From Spirochaetaceae bacterium (GTDB lineage Bacteria > Spirochaetota > Spirochaetia > DSM-27196 > SKKC01), in the NCBI GenBank assembly GCA_007694005.1, contig RECN01000078.1:1-37002 (forward strand): 37,002 nt of DNA. The letters run 5' to 3'. A program made the position numbers and the translations under genes. Of the stretch, positions 23,685-32,006 are shown piece by piece. Position 1 is the stretch's first letter. Each line of letters begins with the position of its first letter. The notes beneath the pieces were generated by a model. It saw nothing but the letters and a program-made list of their open reading frames with translations. It ran no database searches and was not told the origin of the DNA.

Positions 23685-26012
23685 ATGACAGAGCAGTTCA
23701 CTCTTTTTGTCAGCTGTCCGCTTTTCAGCGAGGCGCTTCTCGCCGATGAGCTTACTTCCATCTCCAGCGTGCGCGACATCACACCAGGCAACAGCGGGGT
23801 CCGCTGTACGGCAACGACGGAAGACGTGTATCGCATCTGCCTCTGGTCCAGGCTTGCCGGTCGGGTACTGCTGCAGCTTGCCGAAGGCCTGGTGTACAAC
23901 CGCGAAGAGCTGTACGCCTGCGCCGCCGCGGTCACCTGGGAGACTCATCTCGGGCCCGATGCGACGATAGCGGTCGCTGCGACCGGAAGTCATTCAGCCT
24001 TCAGTCACTCGAACATGCCGGTTCTCATAGTAAAAGACGCGATCGTCGATAGAATGCGAACGGCGCACGGACGACGACCGTCGGTGGACGTGCAGCACCC
24101 CGACATGCGTATCGCCGTTCACCTGACGTCGATTGGCGCCACACTCTCACTCGATCTGACCGGGGAGAGCCTGCATCGCCGCGGCTACCGGACCGACGGG
24201 GTCGAAGCCCCGCTTCGCGAGAATACTGCGGCATCCGTCCTTATCCGTTCCGGCTGGGCCGACGCCATGGAACGCCTCCACCGGGGCGGAGGGCTATCGT
24301 ATCCGGCGGTATGTGCCGACCCCATGTGCGGTTCGGGCACGCTGGCGGTGGAAGCCGCGCTCATGGCTGCAGACCGTGCACCAAATCTGGACCGTGAGGA
24401 CTTTGGCTTCCTGCGCTGGTGGGGGCACCAGGGGGAAACCTGGGATCGCGTGCGCCAGGAGGCCCGGGAGCGGGCGGCTGTCGGTCGACTGACCTTTCTT
24501 GAGTCAGGGAGCAGAATCTGGGCATCCGATCGTGACAGCGTCGCCGTACAGGCGGCGCGACGGAACGCTGCACGGGTTGGACGCGTGGCGCGTGAAGTCG
24601 GCGAAGCCGGCGGTGACGGAGACGTATCTCATTCTGTCCGTATCGCCGACCTCATCGAGTTTCAGGAGGCAGAGTTTCAGACCCTGTCCCGCAGCGTGGT
24701 TCTCGGCCCCCTGAAGAAGCAGCTCAAGGGAGTGACGGATGCACCGCTATTTCTCGTGACCAATCCGCCCTACGGAGTGCGACTGACACCGGACGATCCG
24801 TCCGACGACGCGTCGGTGCTGTACGCCGAGCTGGGCGAATGGATGAGTCGGTCCTTCGCCGGATTTCGGGCGACGGTGCTCGCCGCGGACCGGGAGCAGG
24901 CGCGCCACCTCGGTCTTCGCGCCGACAGCGTCTACGCACTGTACAACGGAGGACTCAAGATCGTTGCAGCCGGTCTTACGCTCGACCGTTCGAACCGCTA
25001 CAGTCCACCGGACTCGGGACCGCGCAGAAAGCAGCGTCAGGCTGACGAGGATCCCTCAACCGGGGTTCCCATGCTGGTTTCGCGGCTTCAGAAGAACCGG
25101 AAACGACTGAAGACCTATCTCCGCGAGCACGGCGTCTCCTGTTACCGCCTGTACGACGCGGATATTCCGCAGCACGCGGCTGCGGTGGACGTCTACACCG
25201 ATGTGGACGGGATGGAGTACGCCGTCGTGCAGGAGTACGCTCCTCCGAAGACCGTCGACGAACGCGCCGCCGAAGAGCGATTCGAAGAACTCTGTGAAGC
25301 GGTCGCTCGCGTGCTCGAAATTCCCGCAGCGCAGGTGTTCACCCGCACCCGTCGAAGACAGAGGGGCAGCGCGCAGTACGAGCCGCTGTGGAACGCCGAG
25401 TCCGAAATCGTCGTGGTAGTGGAAGACGAGCTACTGTTCGAAGTCAACCTGACGGATTATCTCGATACAGGGCTGTTTATGGACAAGCGTTCCGCGCGCG
25501 AACTCATCGGCGGACGAGCTGCGGGTACGAGGTTCCTGAATCTCTTCGCCTATACCTGCTCGGTGTCCGTGTACGCCGCAGCAGGTGGTGCGAAAGAAAC
25601 GGTCTCGGTCGACCGATCGAATACCTACCTTGACTGGGGCGCGCGTAACTTCGGGCTGAACGGCATTGAGGACGATGTGCATCGCTTCATACGTGCAGAC
25701 GCCCGCGAGTATCTCGCCTCCGACTGCGGCGTGTTCGACCTCATGTATATAGACCCGCCGAGTTTCTCCAACCGCAAAGGCGACCCGGAGATATTCGACG
25801 TACAGCGTGACCATTACACGCTGCTCGAGCGTGCGTTGTCACATCTGAGTCCGGCCGGGGAGATCTACTTTGCGACTAACCTCCGGGGATTTCGCCTGTC
25901 TGAGGAACTGCAGAATATCGCGCGGGTCGAAGATATCTCCGCGGAAACGCTGCCGCCGGACTTCGAGCGCAGTTTCCGGAATCACGCTCTGTTCCGCGTG
26001 GGCCGCCTATAA
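23685..26012 (+). CDS. rlmL: Fused 23S rRNA methyltransferase RlmKL
   Basis: A 775-residue protein with an N-terminal THUMP RNA-binding region, a first Rossmann methyltransferase containing DPMCGSGTLAVEAAL and NPPYGVR (about 359), and a second one containing FLNLFAYTCSVSVYAA and DPPSFSNRK (about 688). In E. coli the first half makes m2G2445 and the second m7G2069 of 23S rRNA. ATG 23685 follows GGGAG. It is somewhat longer than the E. coli enzyme (about 700). It is eight bases after recR, on the same strand. Its last six bases overlap the convergent gene. Confidence 0.94.
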   Translation: MTEQFTLFVSCPLFSEALLADELTSISSVRDITPGNSGVRCTATTEDVYRICLWSRLAGRVLLQLAEGLVYNREELYACAAAVTWETHLGPDATIAVAATGSHSAFSHSNMPVLIVKDAIVDRMRTAHGRRPSVDVQHPDMRIAVHLTSIGATLSLDLTGESLHRRGYRTDGVEAPLRENTAASVLIRSGWADAMERLHRGGGLSYPAVCADPMCGSGTLAVEAALMAADRAPNLDREDFGFLRWWGHQGETWDRVRQEARERAAVGRLTFLESGSRIWASDRDSVAVQAARRNAARVGRVAREVGEAGGDGDVSHSVRIADLIEFQEAEFQTLSRSVVLGPLKKQLKGVTDAPLFLVTNPPYGVRLTPDDPSDDASVLYAELGEWMSRSFAGFRATVLAADREQARHLGLRADSVYALYNGGLKIVAAGLTLDRSNRYSPPDSGPRRKQRQADEDPSTGVPMLVSRLQKNRKRLKTYLREHGVSCYRLYDADIPQHAAAVDVYTDVDGMEYAVVQEYAPPKTVDERAAEERFEELCEAVARVLEIPAAQVFTRTRRRQRGSAQYEPLWNAESEIVVVVEDELLFEVNLTDYLDTGLFMDKRSARELIGGRAAGTRFLNLFAYTCSVSVYAAAGGAKETVSVDRSNTYLDWGARNFGLNGIEDDVHRFIRADAREYLASDCGVFDLMYIDPPSFSNRKGDPEIFDVQRDHYTLLERALSHLSPAGEIYFATNLRGFRLSEELQNIARVEDISAETLPPDFERSFRNHALFRVGRL

Positions 26013-26672
26013 CCCTTCTTCCACCCGCTGGCCATAGGCATCGAGCAGTTCCCTGAGTTGCCGGGACCCGAAACGCTGTGTCGCCTGCGCCTGCCCGACA
26101 ACCGGATTTGCGTACTCGGTCCAGATGCGATAACGGACGTAGGTGTGTTCTCGCCCACCAATGAAGACGGTCTCCAGATACCAGGAGCCCTCCATGTGGG
26201 AGACGCGACCGTCGAGAGACTCTTCGAACACGAATCGGACGGCACTTGCCCGGGGGCTTAGCTCCTCGACGGTGACCCGGCTCAGGGTCTCGAAGTCGGC
26301 GCGGAAGATCAGCAATCGGAACCGGAGGAGTGTGCGGTGGATCGCTTCGGTGGCCGAAATCTGACGTATAAGCTCGCTTTCGGCCATATTGGGGACAAAT
26401 TCATGGTAGCGGTCGATGTCATTCAGAACTGCGAGAAACTGCGCCCGCGGTACTGCATAGACGCCGTGTACATCCCCGTAGATCGCAAGGCTGCTTTCGG
26501 GGCGCAGGCCGGAACGCTCCACAGAGATGTCGATGGTTTCCGCGCTGTTCGCCAGATTGGGCAGAACCCGTGATGAAAGGGCCTCGGGTACAACCGAGCG
26601 GGCCCCGATGGACACTGCAATACCAAGGAAAAAGAAGATGGTTAAGGGAAAAACACGGTGAAACAGATGCAT
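26007..26672 (-). CDS. Exported START/SRPBCC-like protein
   Basis: A 221-residue protein with an N-terminal export signal or anchor (RVFPLTIFFFLGIAVSIGARS). The body, from about residue 60, reads like the START/SRPBCC helix-grip fold: YGDVHGVYAVPRAQFLAVLNDIDRYHEFVPNM is a typical opening (strand, helix, the DxxxYxxFxP pattern), and MEGSWYLETVFIGGREHTYVRYRIWTEYANPV fits the long central strands. Such domains bind lipids or other hydrophobic ligands. The Shine-Dalgarno is weak. It is divergent from uraA. The ligand is unknown. Confidence 0.75.
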   Translation of the reverse strand: MHLFHRVFPLTIFFFLGIAVSIGARSVVPEALSSRVLPNLANSAETIDISVERSGLRPESSLAIYGDVHGVYAVPRAQFLAVLNDIDRYHEFVPNMAESELIRQISATEAIHRTLLRFRLLIFRADFETLSRVTVEELSPRASAVRFVFEESLDGRVSHMEGSWYLETVFIGGREHTYVRYRIWTEYANPVVGQAQATQRFGSRQLRELLDAYGQRVEEGL

Positions 26673-26687
26673 ACACCTAAACGTACA

Positions 26688-26715
26688 TTGACAGACAGCG
26701 AAATTCCAGTAGCCT
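26688..26715 (+). promoter_or_regulatory. Candidate promoter of uraA
   Basis: A perfect TTGACA (26688-26693), 16 bases, then TAGCCT (26710-26715). Transcription would start near 26722, about 34 bases before the ATG. Confidence 0.4.
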
Positions 26716-26755
26716 ACCGGAGCAACAAATCCTTTCTTTCGGGGGACCTACCACT

Positions 26756-27952
26756 ATGGCAGAAGATATTTCGGCTCGATTTTCCACGACTCAGAAGGTA
26801 TTCATAGGTCTGCAGCATACGCTGGCCATGCTCGGGGCTACGGTCCTGGTACCTGTTCTGACGGGACTCAACGTTTCGGCGACCCTGTTCGCAGTCGGTG
26901 TAGGAACGCTGCTGTTCCACTTCTTTACGAACAGACGCGTTCCGGGCTTTCTCGGTTCGTCGTTCGCGTTTATCGCACCTATCATTATTGCAGCGGACCG
27001 CCTGAGTCTGCGGCACGCGCAGGCAGGGATAATCGGGGCGGGTATCGTGTACATCCTCGTCGGATACCTCGTGCAGATCGCCGGTCCGGACCGCGTCCGC
27101 AAAGTCTTCCCCGCTGTGGTTACCGGTCCGGTCATCATGGTAATCGGGCTCGGGCTTGCGCCGGTGGCGATATCAAGCGCACAGGCTAACTGGCTTATCG
27201 CCGGGCTCACGCTTCTGGCGGTGATCGCGATTTCCATCTTCGCGAAGGGCTTCCTGAAGGTCATACCTATACTGCTCGGTCTGGTCGTCGGCTATGTCTC
27301 GGCTATGCTCGCCGGAATCGTCGATTATACGCCGATTGCCGAGGCTGCCTGGGTCGGGCTTCCTGGTTTTACCCTGCCGATATTCTCCTGGGAGGTATTG
27401 CTGATCGTGACTCCCGCAGCTATCGTCAGCATCATCGAACACATCGGTGATATTCTTGCTATAGGAAACACGATCGGACAGGATACGACCAAAGATCCCG
27501 GTCTTCCTCCCACCCTCTACGGTGGCGGTGTTGCGACCATCGTTTCCGGTTTCCTCGGTGGTCCGAGCCTTACGACCTACGGCGAGAACATCGGTGTCCT
27601 CGCACTGACCGGCATATACAGTACCTTTGTCGTCAGCATGGGTGCGGTCTGGGCGGTCCTGATGGCGTTCATCCCGAAGGTTGAAGGTATTATCATTTCA
27701 ATACCCGATCCGGTAATCGGCGGGGTCTCGATTCTTCTGTACGGTATGATTGCTGCGGTTGGTATACGGACGCTCATCGAGAACCGGGTGAACCTGCTCG
27801 CGGCGCGCAATCTTATAATTGTCAGCGCGGTGCTGATCATCGGTGTCGGTGGCGTGGCGATTGAAGTCTTCCAGGGCTTTGAGCTGAGCGCGATGGTTCT
27901 TGCCGCCGTCACCGGCATCGTCCTCCACCAGGTTCTGCCTGCTTCTTCATGA
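26756..27952 (+). CDS. uraA: Uracil-xanthine (NCS2) permease, UraA type
   Basis: A 398-residue nucleobase:cation symporter with about 12-14 membrane segments. GLQHTLAMLGATVLVPVLTGLN is the NCS2 opening with the conserved QH, FLGSSFAFIAPI is the substrate-contact segment of TM3, and EHIGDILAIGNTIG, GGGVATIVSGFLGGPSLTTYGENIGVLALTG and NRVNL are the TM8/TM10 signatures. The TTYGENIG form is typical of uracil rather than xanthine carriers. The gene ends in an ATGA overlap with rarD. Confidence 0.93.
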   Translation: MAEDISARFSTTQKVFIGLQHTLAMLGATVLVPVLTGLNVSATLFAVGVGTLLFHFFTNRRVPGFLGSSFAFIAPIIIAADRLSLRHAQAGIIGAGIVYILVGYLVQIAGPDRVRKVFPAVVTGPVIMVIGLGLAPVAISSAQANWLIAGLTLLAVIAISIFAKGFLKVIPILLGLVVGYVSAMLAGIVDYTPIAEAAWVGLPGFTLPIFSWEVLLIVTPAAIVSIIEHIGDILAIGNTIGQDTTKDPGLPPTLYGGGVATIVSGFLGGPSLTTYGENIGVLALTGIYSTFVVSMGAVWAVLMAFIPKVEGIIISIPDPVIGGVSILLYGMIAAVGIRTLIENRVNLLAARNLIIVSAVLIIGVGGVAIEVFQGFELSAMVLAAVTGIVLHQVLPASS

Positions 27953-28905
27953 GCAGGTTATCCGAGCGCACCGGTACCGTCTTCGCCGCCGGTGCGTTCG
28001 TGATCTGGGGGCTCCTGCCCCTGTACTGGAACGTCTTCGCGGCTGTCGCGGCTATTGAGATTCTGGCTCATCGCCTTCTCTGGACGAGTATTACGGTATC
28101 CGCGCTGCTTCTGATTCTGCGCAAATTCGAGCTGCCGCGCATGCTTCGGGACCCCTACCTCCGTCCCCGGCTGCTGCTTTCGGGGCTGCTCCTCGGCGTA
28201 AACTGGTTTACGTACATTTTTGCGGTTAACTCGGGGCGGGTGCTCGACGCGAGCATGGGGTACTACATCAACCCGCTCGTGTCCGTGCTTCTGGGGACGC
28301 TCGTACTGCGCGAGAAACTGAATGCGCTTCAGCGACTGGCTGTTCTGATCGCCGCGGCGGGGGTGCTGTTTACGATTGCCGTAGAGGGTATTGTTCCCTG
28401 GGTAGCGCTCGTGCTGGCCGTAACCTTTGGTCTGTACGGGCTTCTGAAAAAGCATCTGCCACCGGCACCACTGAATGCACTGGCGGCAGAAACTGCGGTT
28501 CTTGTACCGGTCGGACTGCTGATTATCACCGTCCGCGCCGTGAGCGGCACCTGGGCTTTTGCACTTCCGGATGTACCCGTCGTAAGGACGGGAATCCTGC
28601 TCGCCGCTGCGGGCATCGCTACCGCGGTGCCCCTGTATCTCTTTGCCGAAGGCGCGGCGCGTATAGCGCTTTCGCGGCTTGGCTTTCTTCAGTACATAGC
28701 GCCGACTCTTATGCTGGTCGTGGGCGTACTCGTCTTTGGCGAAGCGTTCACCTACGTGCAGGCCGTCACCTTCGGGATGATCTGGACGGCGCTGCTTCTG
28801 TACTCAGTCTCGGGAATGCTGCACAAGCGTTCTATACTTCGGCGTCAACCGACCCTTCCCCCTGACCGGGCAGTGTACGATACAGGGCGACAAGCAGGAT
28901 CGTGA
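27949..28905 (+). CDS. rarD: RarD/EamA-family transporter
   Basis: A 318-residue membrane protein with about ten segments and two EamA repeats. GTVFAAGAFVIWGLLPLYWNVF, EILAHRLLWTS and WFTYIFAVNSGRVLDASMGYYINPLVSVLLG are the RarD-specific blocks of the drug/metabolite transporter superfamily. Its ATG overlaps the uraA stop, so the two are probably cotranslated. The last 74 bases overlap the convergent gene; the C-terminal tail in that overlap (after about residue 290) is not conserved. The substrate is unknown; the name comes from chloramphenicol-sensitivity phenotypes. Confidence 0.93.
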   Translation: MSRLSERTGTVFAAGAFVIWGLLPLYWNVFAAVAAIEILAHRLLWTSITVSALLLILRKFELPRMLRDPYLRPRLLLSGLLLGVNWFTYIFAVNSGRVLDASMGYYINPLVSVLLGTLVLREKLNALQRLAVLIAAAGVLFTIAVEGIVPWVALVLAVTFGLYGLLKKHLPPAPLNALAAETAVLVPVGLLIITVRAVSGTWAFALPDVPVVRTGILLAAAGIATAVPLYLFAEGAARIALSRLGFLQYIAPTLMLVVGVLVFGEAFTYVQAVTFGMIWTALLLYSVSGMLHKRSILRRQPTLPPDRAVYDTGRQAGS

Positions 28906-29572
28906 CGTATCCGGTGTACGCGCCACCGACGATCATGGTCAGGAATACGCCAAGAATCGGGATTACGCCAACGACACCACCGATAAGTCCTGTCACGAGC
29001 CCGAGACCGAGGACGATCAGAAAGAAGATAAAGACGGGTACGATGTGTCCTGCGACGGTCTTCATGCTTTTCTTTATGGCCTGGAAGGCGTTGGTGTGGT
29101 CAGTCATGACCGAAACCAGGGTGAAAATCAGGAAGAAGCTCAGGATCACACCCGGCAGAACGAGCAGGAGCGATGCGAGGCCGACAAGCACGCTGACGAG
29201 AACGACTGCGATGGCCACCGGTATGATGCGAACACGTGTCCGTATAAGCGCGTCTTTCAGGTCGGCTTTCTCGCCCTTCAGTGCCTGATCCGCCATTGCG
29301 ACGGTCATCGCGTGGGCAAACAGACCGATTATCCCGCTGACGAGTGTGGTAAAGAAGACGGCACCTATGGCTGCACCGAGCCCGGTAAGCGCTTCGCCTG
29401 TGGTAATCTGCTGGGGGTCAGTTGCGGCCATTGCGGCAAAGGGGAGCGCTGTACCGACAAAAATCAGCGACAACAGTATGCCGATGACACTCGCTGCAAG
29501 CAGGGGTACGAAAATCAGCGGATTTTCCTTCGCGACGCGATAGCTTTCTTTTAAGAGAAATGAAATACTCAT
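28832..29572 (-). CDS. Polytopic membrane protein, DUF4013/GPDPase-membrane-domain-like
   Basis: A 246-residue protein with about six membrane segments in pairs. ATG 29572 follows GGAGGG by 4 bases, giving MSISFLLKESYRVAKENPLIFVPLLAAS. The amphipathic start and the pattern of paired long hydrophobic helices with SAFQAIKKS-like connecting helices (here NAFQAIKKSMKTV) are common to the membrane domain found in DUF4013 and glycerophosphodiester phosphodiesterase fusions. No catalytic domain is attached. The function is unknown. Confidence 0.75.
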   Translation of the reverse strand: MSISFLLKESYRVAKENPLIFVPLLAASVIGILLSLIFVGTALPFAAMAATDPQQITTGEALTGLGAAIGAVFFTTLVSGIIGLFAHAMTVAMADQALKGEKADLKDALIRTRVRIIPVAIAVVLVSVLVGLASLLLVLPGVILSFFLIFTLVSVMTDHTNAFQAIKKSMKTVAGHIVPVFIFFLIVLGLGLVTGLIGGVVGVIPILGVFLTMIVGGAYTGYVTILLVALYRTLPGQGEGSVDAEV

Positions 29573-29697
29573 TTGTCCCTCCAATATATACAAGGATATA
29601 GCTGTTCGGAGCAGCAAACAAGCCGCAGCCTCTCGCAGTCGGGTTTTTTCGTGAAATACGGGACGTTCAGGTTCAGATTTGCTACATTGTAGCGCAC

Positions 29698-30633
29698 ATG
29701 GAACTACCAGTATTCCCCGAGACAACAGAAATATCTCTTTCCCTGTCCTGTGACCTCAGGAGGGTTCTGGGTGGAAACCGGCACGGCATTTCGGAGTTCA
29801 CCTTTGCAGGGCTGTATCTGTTTCGCACGCATTACGAGTACCGCGTTTCCCGGACGCACTGTGGCAAACTGGTAATACACGGAGTGCGCGACGGCCGACG
29901 TTTTGTGTCGCTGCCCTGCGGGTTTCCCGAGTCTCCCGAGGAGCTGTGTGGGCTCATCGCAGCCCATGACTACCTCAAGAACGCGTCGGAAGCGGATATA
30001 CAGACGCACCGGAGCCTCTTCGAAGCGTCGGGATACGGCATCGTCGCCGACCGGAACAACTTCGACTACCTGTACAGCGCGGCGGATCTCGCCGATCTTT
30101 CCGGCAAAAAGCTCCACAAGAAGCGGAATCACGTCAACGGGTTTCTCAAGGAGTATGCACACGAAGAGCGACCACTTGACGATCAGACCGTACACGACGC
30201 CCTGTCGGTGCTGGAGGCCTGGCGTGAAGGCCGTGAGGATGAAGGCGACTACGCCGAGTCGAAAGAAGCGGTAACACGATTCGATCAGCTCGGTCTGTCG
30301 GGGATGGTTGTTTACGTCGATGGTGTACCGGTTGCATTTGCCGTCGGAGAGCCATTAGTGACGGATTACATGTACGTTGTTCACGTTGAGAAGGCCGTTC
30401 CGGGATACCGGGGAGCCTATCAGTTCGTGAACAAAGCTTTTGCCGAAGAGCTCGTGAAACGTTATGAGGTCATCAACCGCGAGCAGGATCTCGGCGAACC
30501 GGGCATACGGCAGGCCAAGATGACGTACCGTCCCTGCGGCTTCGTCGAAAAATACCGGATTGCGGGAGCAGGGAGTCCTGACCTCCTGGTGCCGACCCCC
30601 GAGCGGGAAGCAGTCGGGTGTGCGGGGGATTGA
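29698..30633 (+). CDS. DUF2156 protein (LPG-synthase C-terminal-like acyltransferase fold)
   Basis: A 311-residue cytoplasmic protein made of two GNAT-like halves. The middle segment NNFDYLYSAADLADLSGKKLHKKRNHVNGF is the DUF2156 hallmark, as is the later VDGVPVAFAVGEPL followed by GAYQFVNKAFAEEL and REQDLGEPGIRQAKMTYRP. DUF2156 is related to the C-terminal domain of phosphatidylglycerol lysyltransferases (MprF), but this protein has no membrane part; the substrate is not known. A TACATT hexamer ends nine bases before ATG 29698 and no Shine-Dalgarno is present. The -35 of the next promoter overlaps its stop. Confidence 0.85.
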   Translation: MELPVFPETTEISLSLSCDLRRVLGGNRHGISEFTFAGLYLFRTHYEYRVSRTHCGKLVIHGVRDGRRFVSLPCGFPESPEELCGLIAAHDYLKNASEADIQTHRSLFEASGYGIVADRNNFDYLYSAADLADLSGKKLHKKRNHVNGFLKEYAHEERPLDDQTVHDALSVLEAWREGREDEGDYAESKEAVTRFDQLGLSGMVVYVDGVPVAFAVGEPLVTDYMYVVHVEKAVPGYRGAYQFVNKAFAEELVKRYEVINREQDLGEPGIRQAKMTYRPCGFVEKYRIAGAGSPDLLVPTPEREAVGCAGD

Positions 30634-30658
30634 CCTTTCGATCGACAGGTAAGACAAT
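30630..30658 (+). promoter_or_regulatory. Promoter of the RHH/CobW gene pair
   Basis: TTGACC (30630-30635), exactly 17 bases, GACAAT (30653-30658). Both hexamers are close to consensus. Transcription would start near 30665, shortly before the GGAGG of the small regulator gene. Confidence 0.6.
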
Positions 30659-30669
30659 GTAACACCTGT
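30645..30669. promoter_or_regulatory. Inverted repeat, probable operator over the promoter
   Basis: ACAGGT (30645-30650) and ACCTGT (30664-30669) form a perfect 6-base inverted repeat with 13 bases between, centred at 30657. It covers the spacer, the -10 box and the predicted start point, a position where a bound protein blocks transcription. The neighbouring ribbon-helix-helix protein is the obvious candidate binder. Confidence 0.5.
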
Positions 30670-30681
30670 GGAGGAAACGGT

Positions 30682-30954
30682 TTGGTCGGAAAACGCAAAG
30701 AAGAAATCATTACCTTCAAGGTCGATGAAGCACTCGCACACGAACTCAGGCATATACCGAACCGCAGCCAGTTCATCCGCGACGCCCTGCTGAGCGCTCT
30801 GAAAAACGAGTGTCCGGTCTGTCACGGCGCGGGGACACTGAGTCCGAATCAGATGAAACACTGGCAGGAGTTCGCCGAGCATCATCGTGTGGTGGCATGC
30901 GACGACTGTAACGAGACCTACATCGTCTGTGACGCATCAGAATCGTTACCGTGA
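30682..30954 (+). CDS. Small ribbon-helix-helix protein with C-terminal zinc ribbon, candidate metal-responsive repressor
   Basis: A 90-residue protein starting with TTG 30682, 7 bases after GGAGG. Residues about 8-42 (EIITFKVDEALAHELRHI, then NRSQFIRDALLSAL) have the CopG/NikR/RHH_1 pattern: an N-terminal beta strand followed by two helices, which binds DNA as a dimer. The rest holds CPVCHGAG and, 26 residues on, CDDC, a four-Cys zinc ribbon. The stop overlaps the CobW GTG as GTGA, so the two are translationally coupled. An inverted repeat lies over its promoter. I infer an autoregulated, zinc-sensing repressor of the downstream GTPase; it is not a family member I can name. Confidence 0.8.
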   Translation: MVGKRKEEIITFKVDEALAHELRHIPNRSQFIRDALLSALKNECPVCHGAGTLSPNQMKHWQEFAEHHRVVACDDCNETYIVCDASESLP

Positions 30955-31988
30955 AACGCATACCGATTACACTGGTCACCGGTTTTCTGGGATCGGGCAA
31001 AAGCACCTTCATTAACCGGGTCGTCGAGAACTTTCCCGGTCGCCGATTCGGTCTGATCGTAAATGAGTTCGGCGATGTGCAGCTTGAAAGCAATATCGTG
31101 AAAGCGTCCGAGGAACGCATCGTTGAGCTTTCGAACGGCTGCATGTGCTGCGTCATCCGGGGCGATCTGCTTTCAACGGTAGACAGGCTGCTCCGCCGGC
31201 AACCGGATATTGATCACATAATTCTCGAAGCCTCGGGGCTCTCCGACCCGGTACCGATCGCGAACACCTTTCTGAACGCGGATCTGAACGGGACGATACG
31301 GTTTGACGCGATCGTGTGCCTCTTTGACGTCGAGAACTACGAGCGTAATTTCCGGGACTACAGCGTCTCACACGTGCAGCTGGAATACGCTGACTTCATA
31401 GTGCTCACCAAGACGGATGCTGCCGATGCCGACCGCGCGCAAGCCGCACGCGAGTTTCTCTCAACCATAGATACCGAGGCGCGCATCTTCACGGTCGACG
31501 AAGCGCTCGATCCCGATGTCGTTATCGACACCTTCACCGGTGATCACGCCGACATCCGGGATCTTGAGATAGCCGATCATAACCACGCGCACGGTGATCA
31601 GGACACACACGACGGGCACGAACACGACCACGCGCACGGTGATACGGACACGCACGATCACCACGATCACGCTGGCTACCATCACGCTCACGAAGACGTG
31701 GAAACGCTGTTTTTCCGGACCGATCGCCCTCTGTACGCAGACCACTTTGGCTATGTCTTTCAGCATATGCCCGAAGGTGTGGTGCGGGCGAAAGGTTTTC
31801 TCGACCTCGCCGACGAAGAGGCGGAAGACGCGAAGTACATTCTTCAGTACACAGGTGCACGCAAGGATCTGTACTCCGTGGACTGGAAACCTGGGGAAAA
31901 ACGTCAGAGTGCCCTGGTTTTTATCGGTAAAAATTTCGATGCTGCGGCGCTCCAGCGCCGTCTTGAAGCTTGCCACGCGCCGCTATAA
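30951..31988 (+). CDS. His-rich CobW-family (COG0523) GTPase metallochaperone
   Basis: A 345-residue G3E GTPase. Walker A GFLGSGKS (residues 11-18), the metal-binding CxCC motif in NGCMCCVIRGDLL, EASGLSDPVPIANTF and the guanine-specificity motif TKTD are all intact; a CobW C-terminal domain follows. Between them is a His/Asp-rich stretch, residues about 209-250 with about 15 His. Proteins of this family (ZigA, ZNG1, YeiR, NHase activators) deliver zinc or other metals to client proteins using GTP. The His-rich part and the coupled zinc-ribbon regulator argue for zinc, with nickel or cobalt as alternatives. The start is GTG 30951. Confidence 0.93.
   Translation: MKRIPITLVTGFLGSGKSTFINRVVENFPGRRFGLIVNEFGDVQLESNIVKASEERIVELSNGCMCCVIRGDLLSTVDRLLRRQPDIDHIILEASGLSDPVPIANTFLNADLNGTIRFDAIVCLFDVENYERNFRDYSVSHVQLEYADFIVLTKTDAADADRAQAAREFLSTIDTEARIFTVDEALDPDVVIDTFTGDHADIRDLEIADHNHAHGDQDTHDGHEHDHAHGDTDTHDHHDHAGYHHAHEDVETLFFRTDRPLYADHFGYVFQHMPEGVVRAKGFLDLADEEAEDAKYILQYTGARKDLYSVDWKPGEKRQSALVFIGKNFDAAALQRRLEACHAPL
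31581..31670 (+). repeat. 45-base tandem repeat coding for a His-rich 15-residue unit
   Basis: Two adjacent 45-base units (31581-31625 and 31626-31670) in frame, encoding NHAHGDQDTHDGHEH and DHAHGDTDTHDHHDH. Both begin with the identical 13-base core CACGCGCACGGTG. This is a recent in-frame duplication inside the metal-binding segment of the CobW protein. Confidence 0.85.
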
Positions 31989-31989
31989 T
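31984..31989 (+). promoter_or_regulatory. Candidate -10 element of the CPA2 gene
   Basis: A perfect TATAAT overlapping the end of the CobW gene, 17 bases before the ATG at 32007. The nearest -35-like string, TTGAAG at 31963-31968, is only 15 bases away, so promoter strength is uncertain. Confidence 0.4.
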
Positions 31990-32006
31990 ACGCTTACAAT
32001 GGCCGA

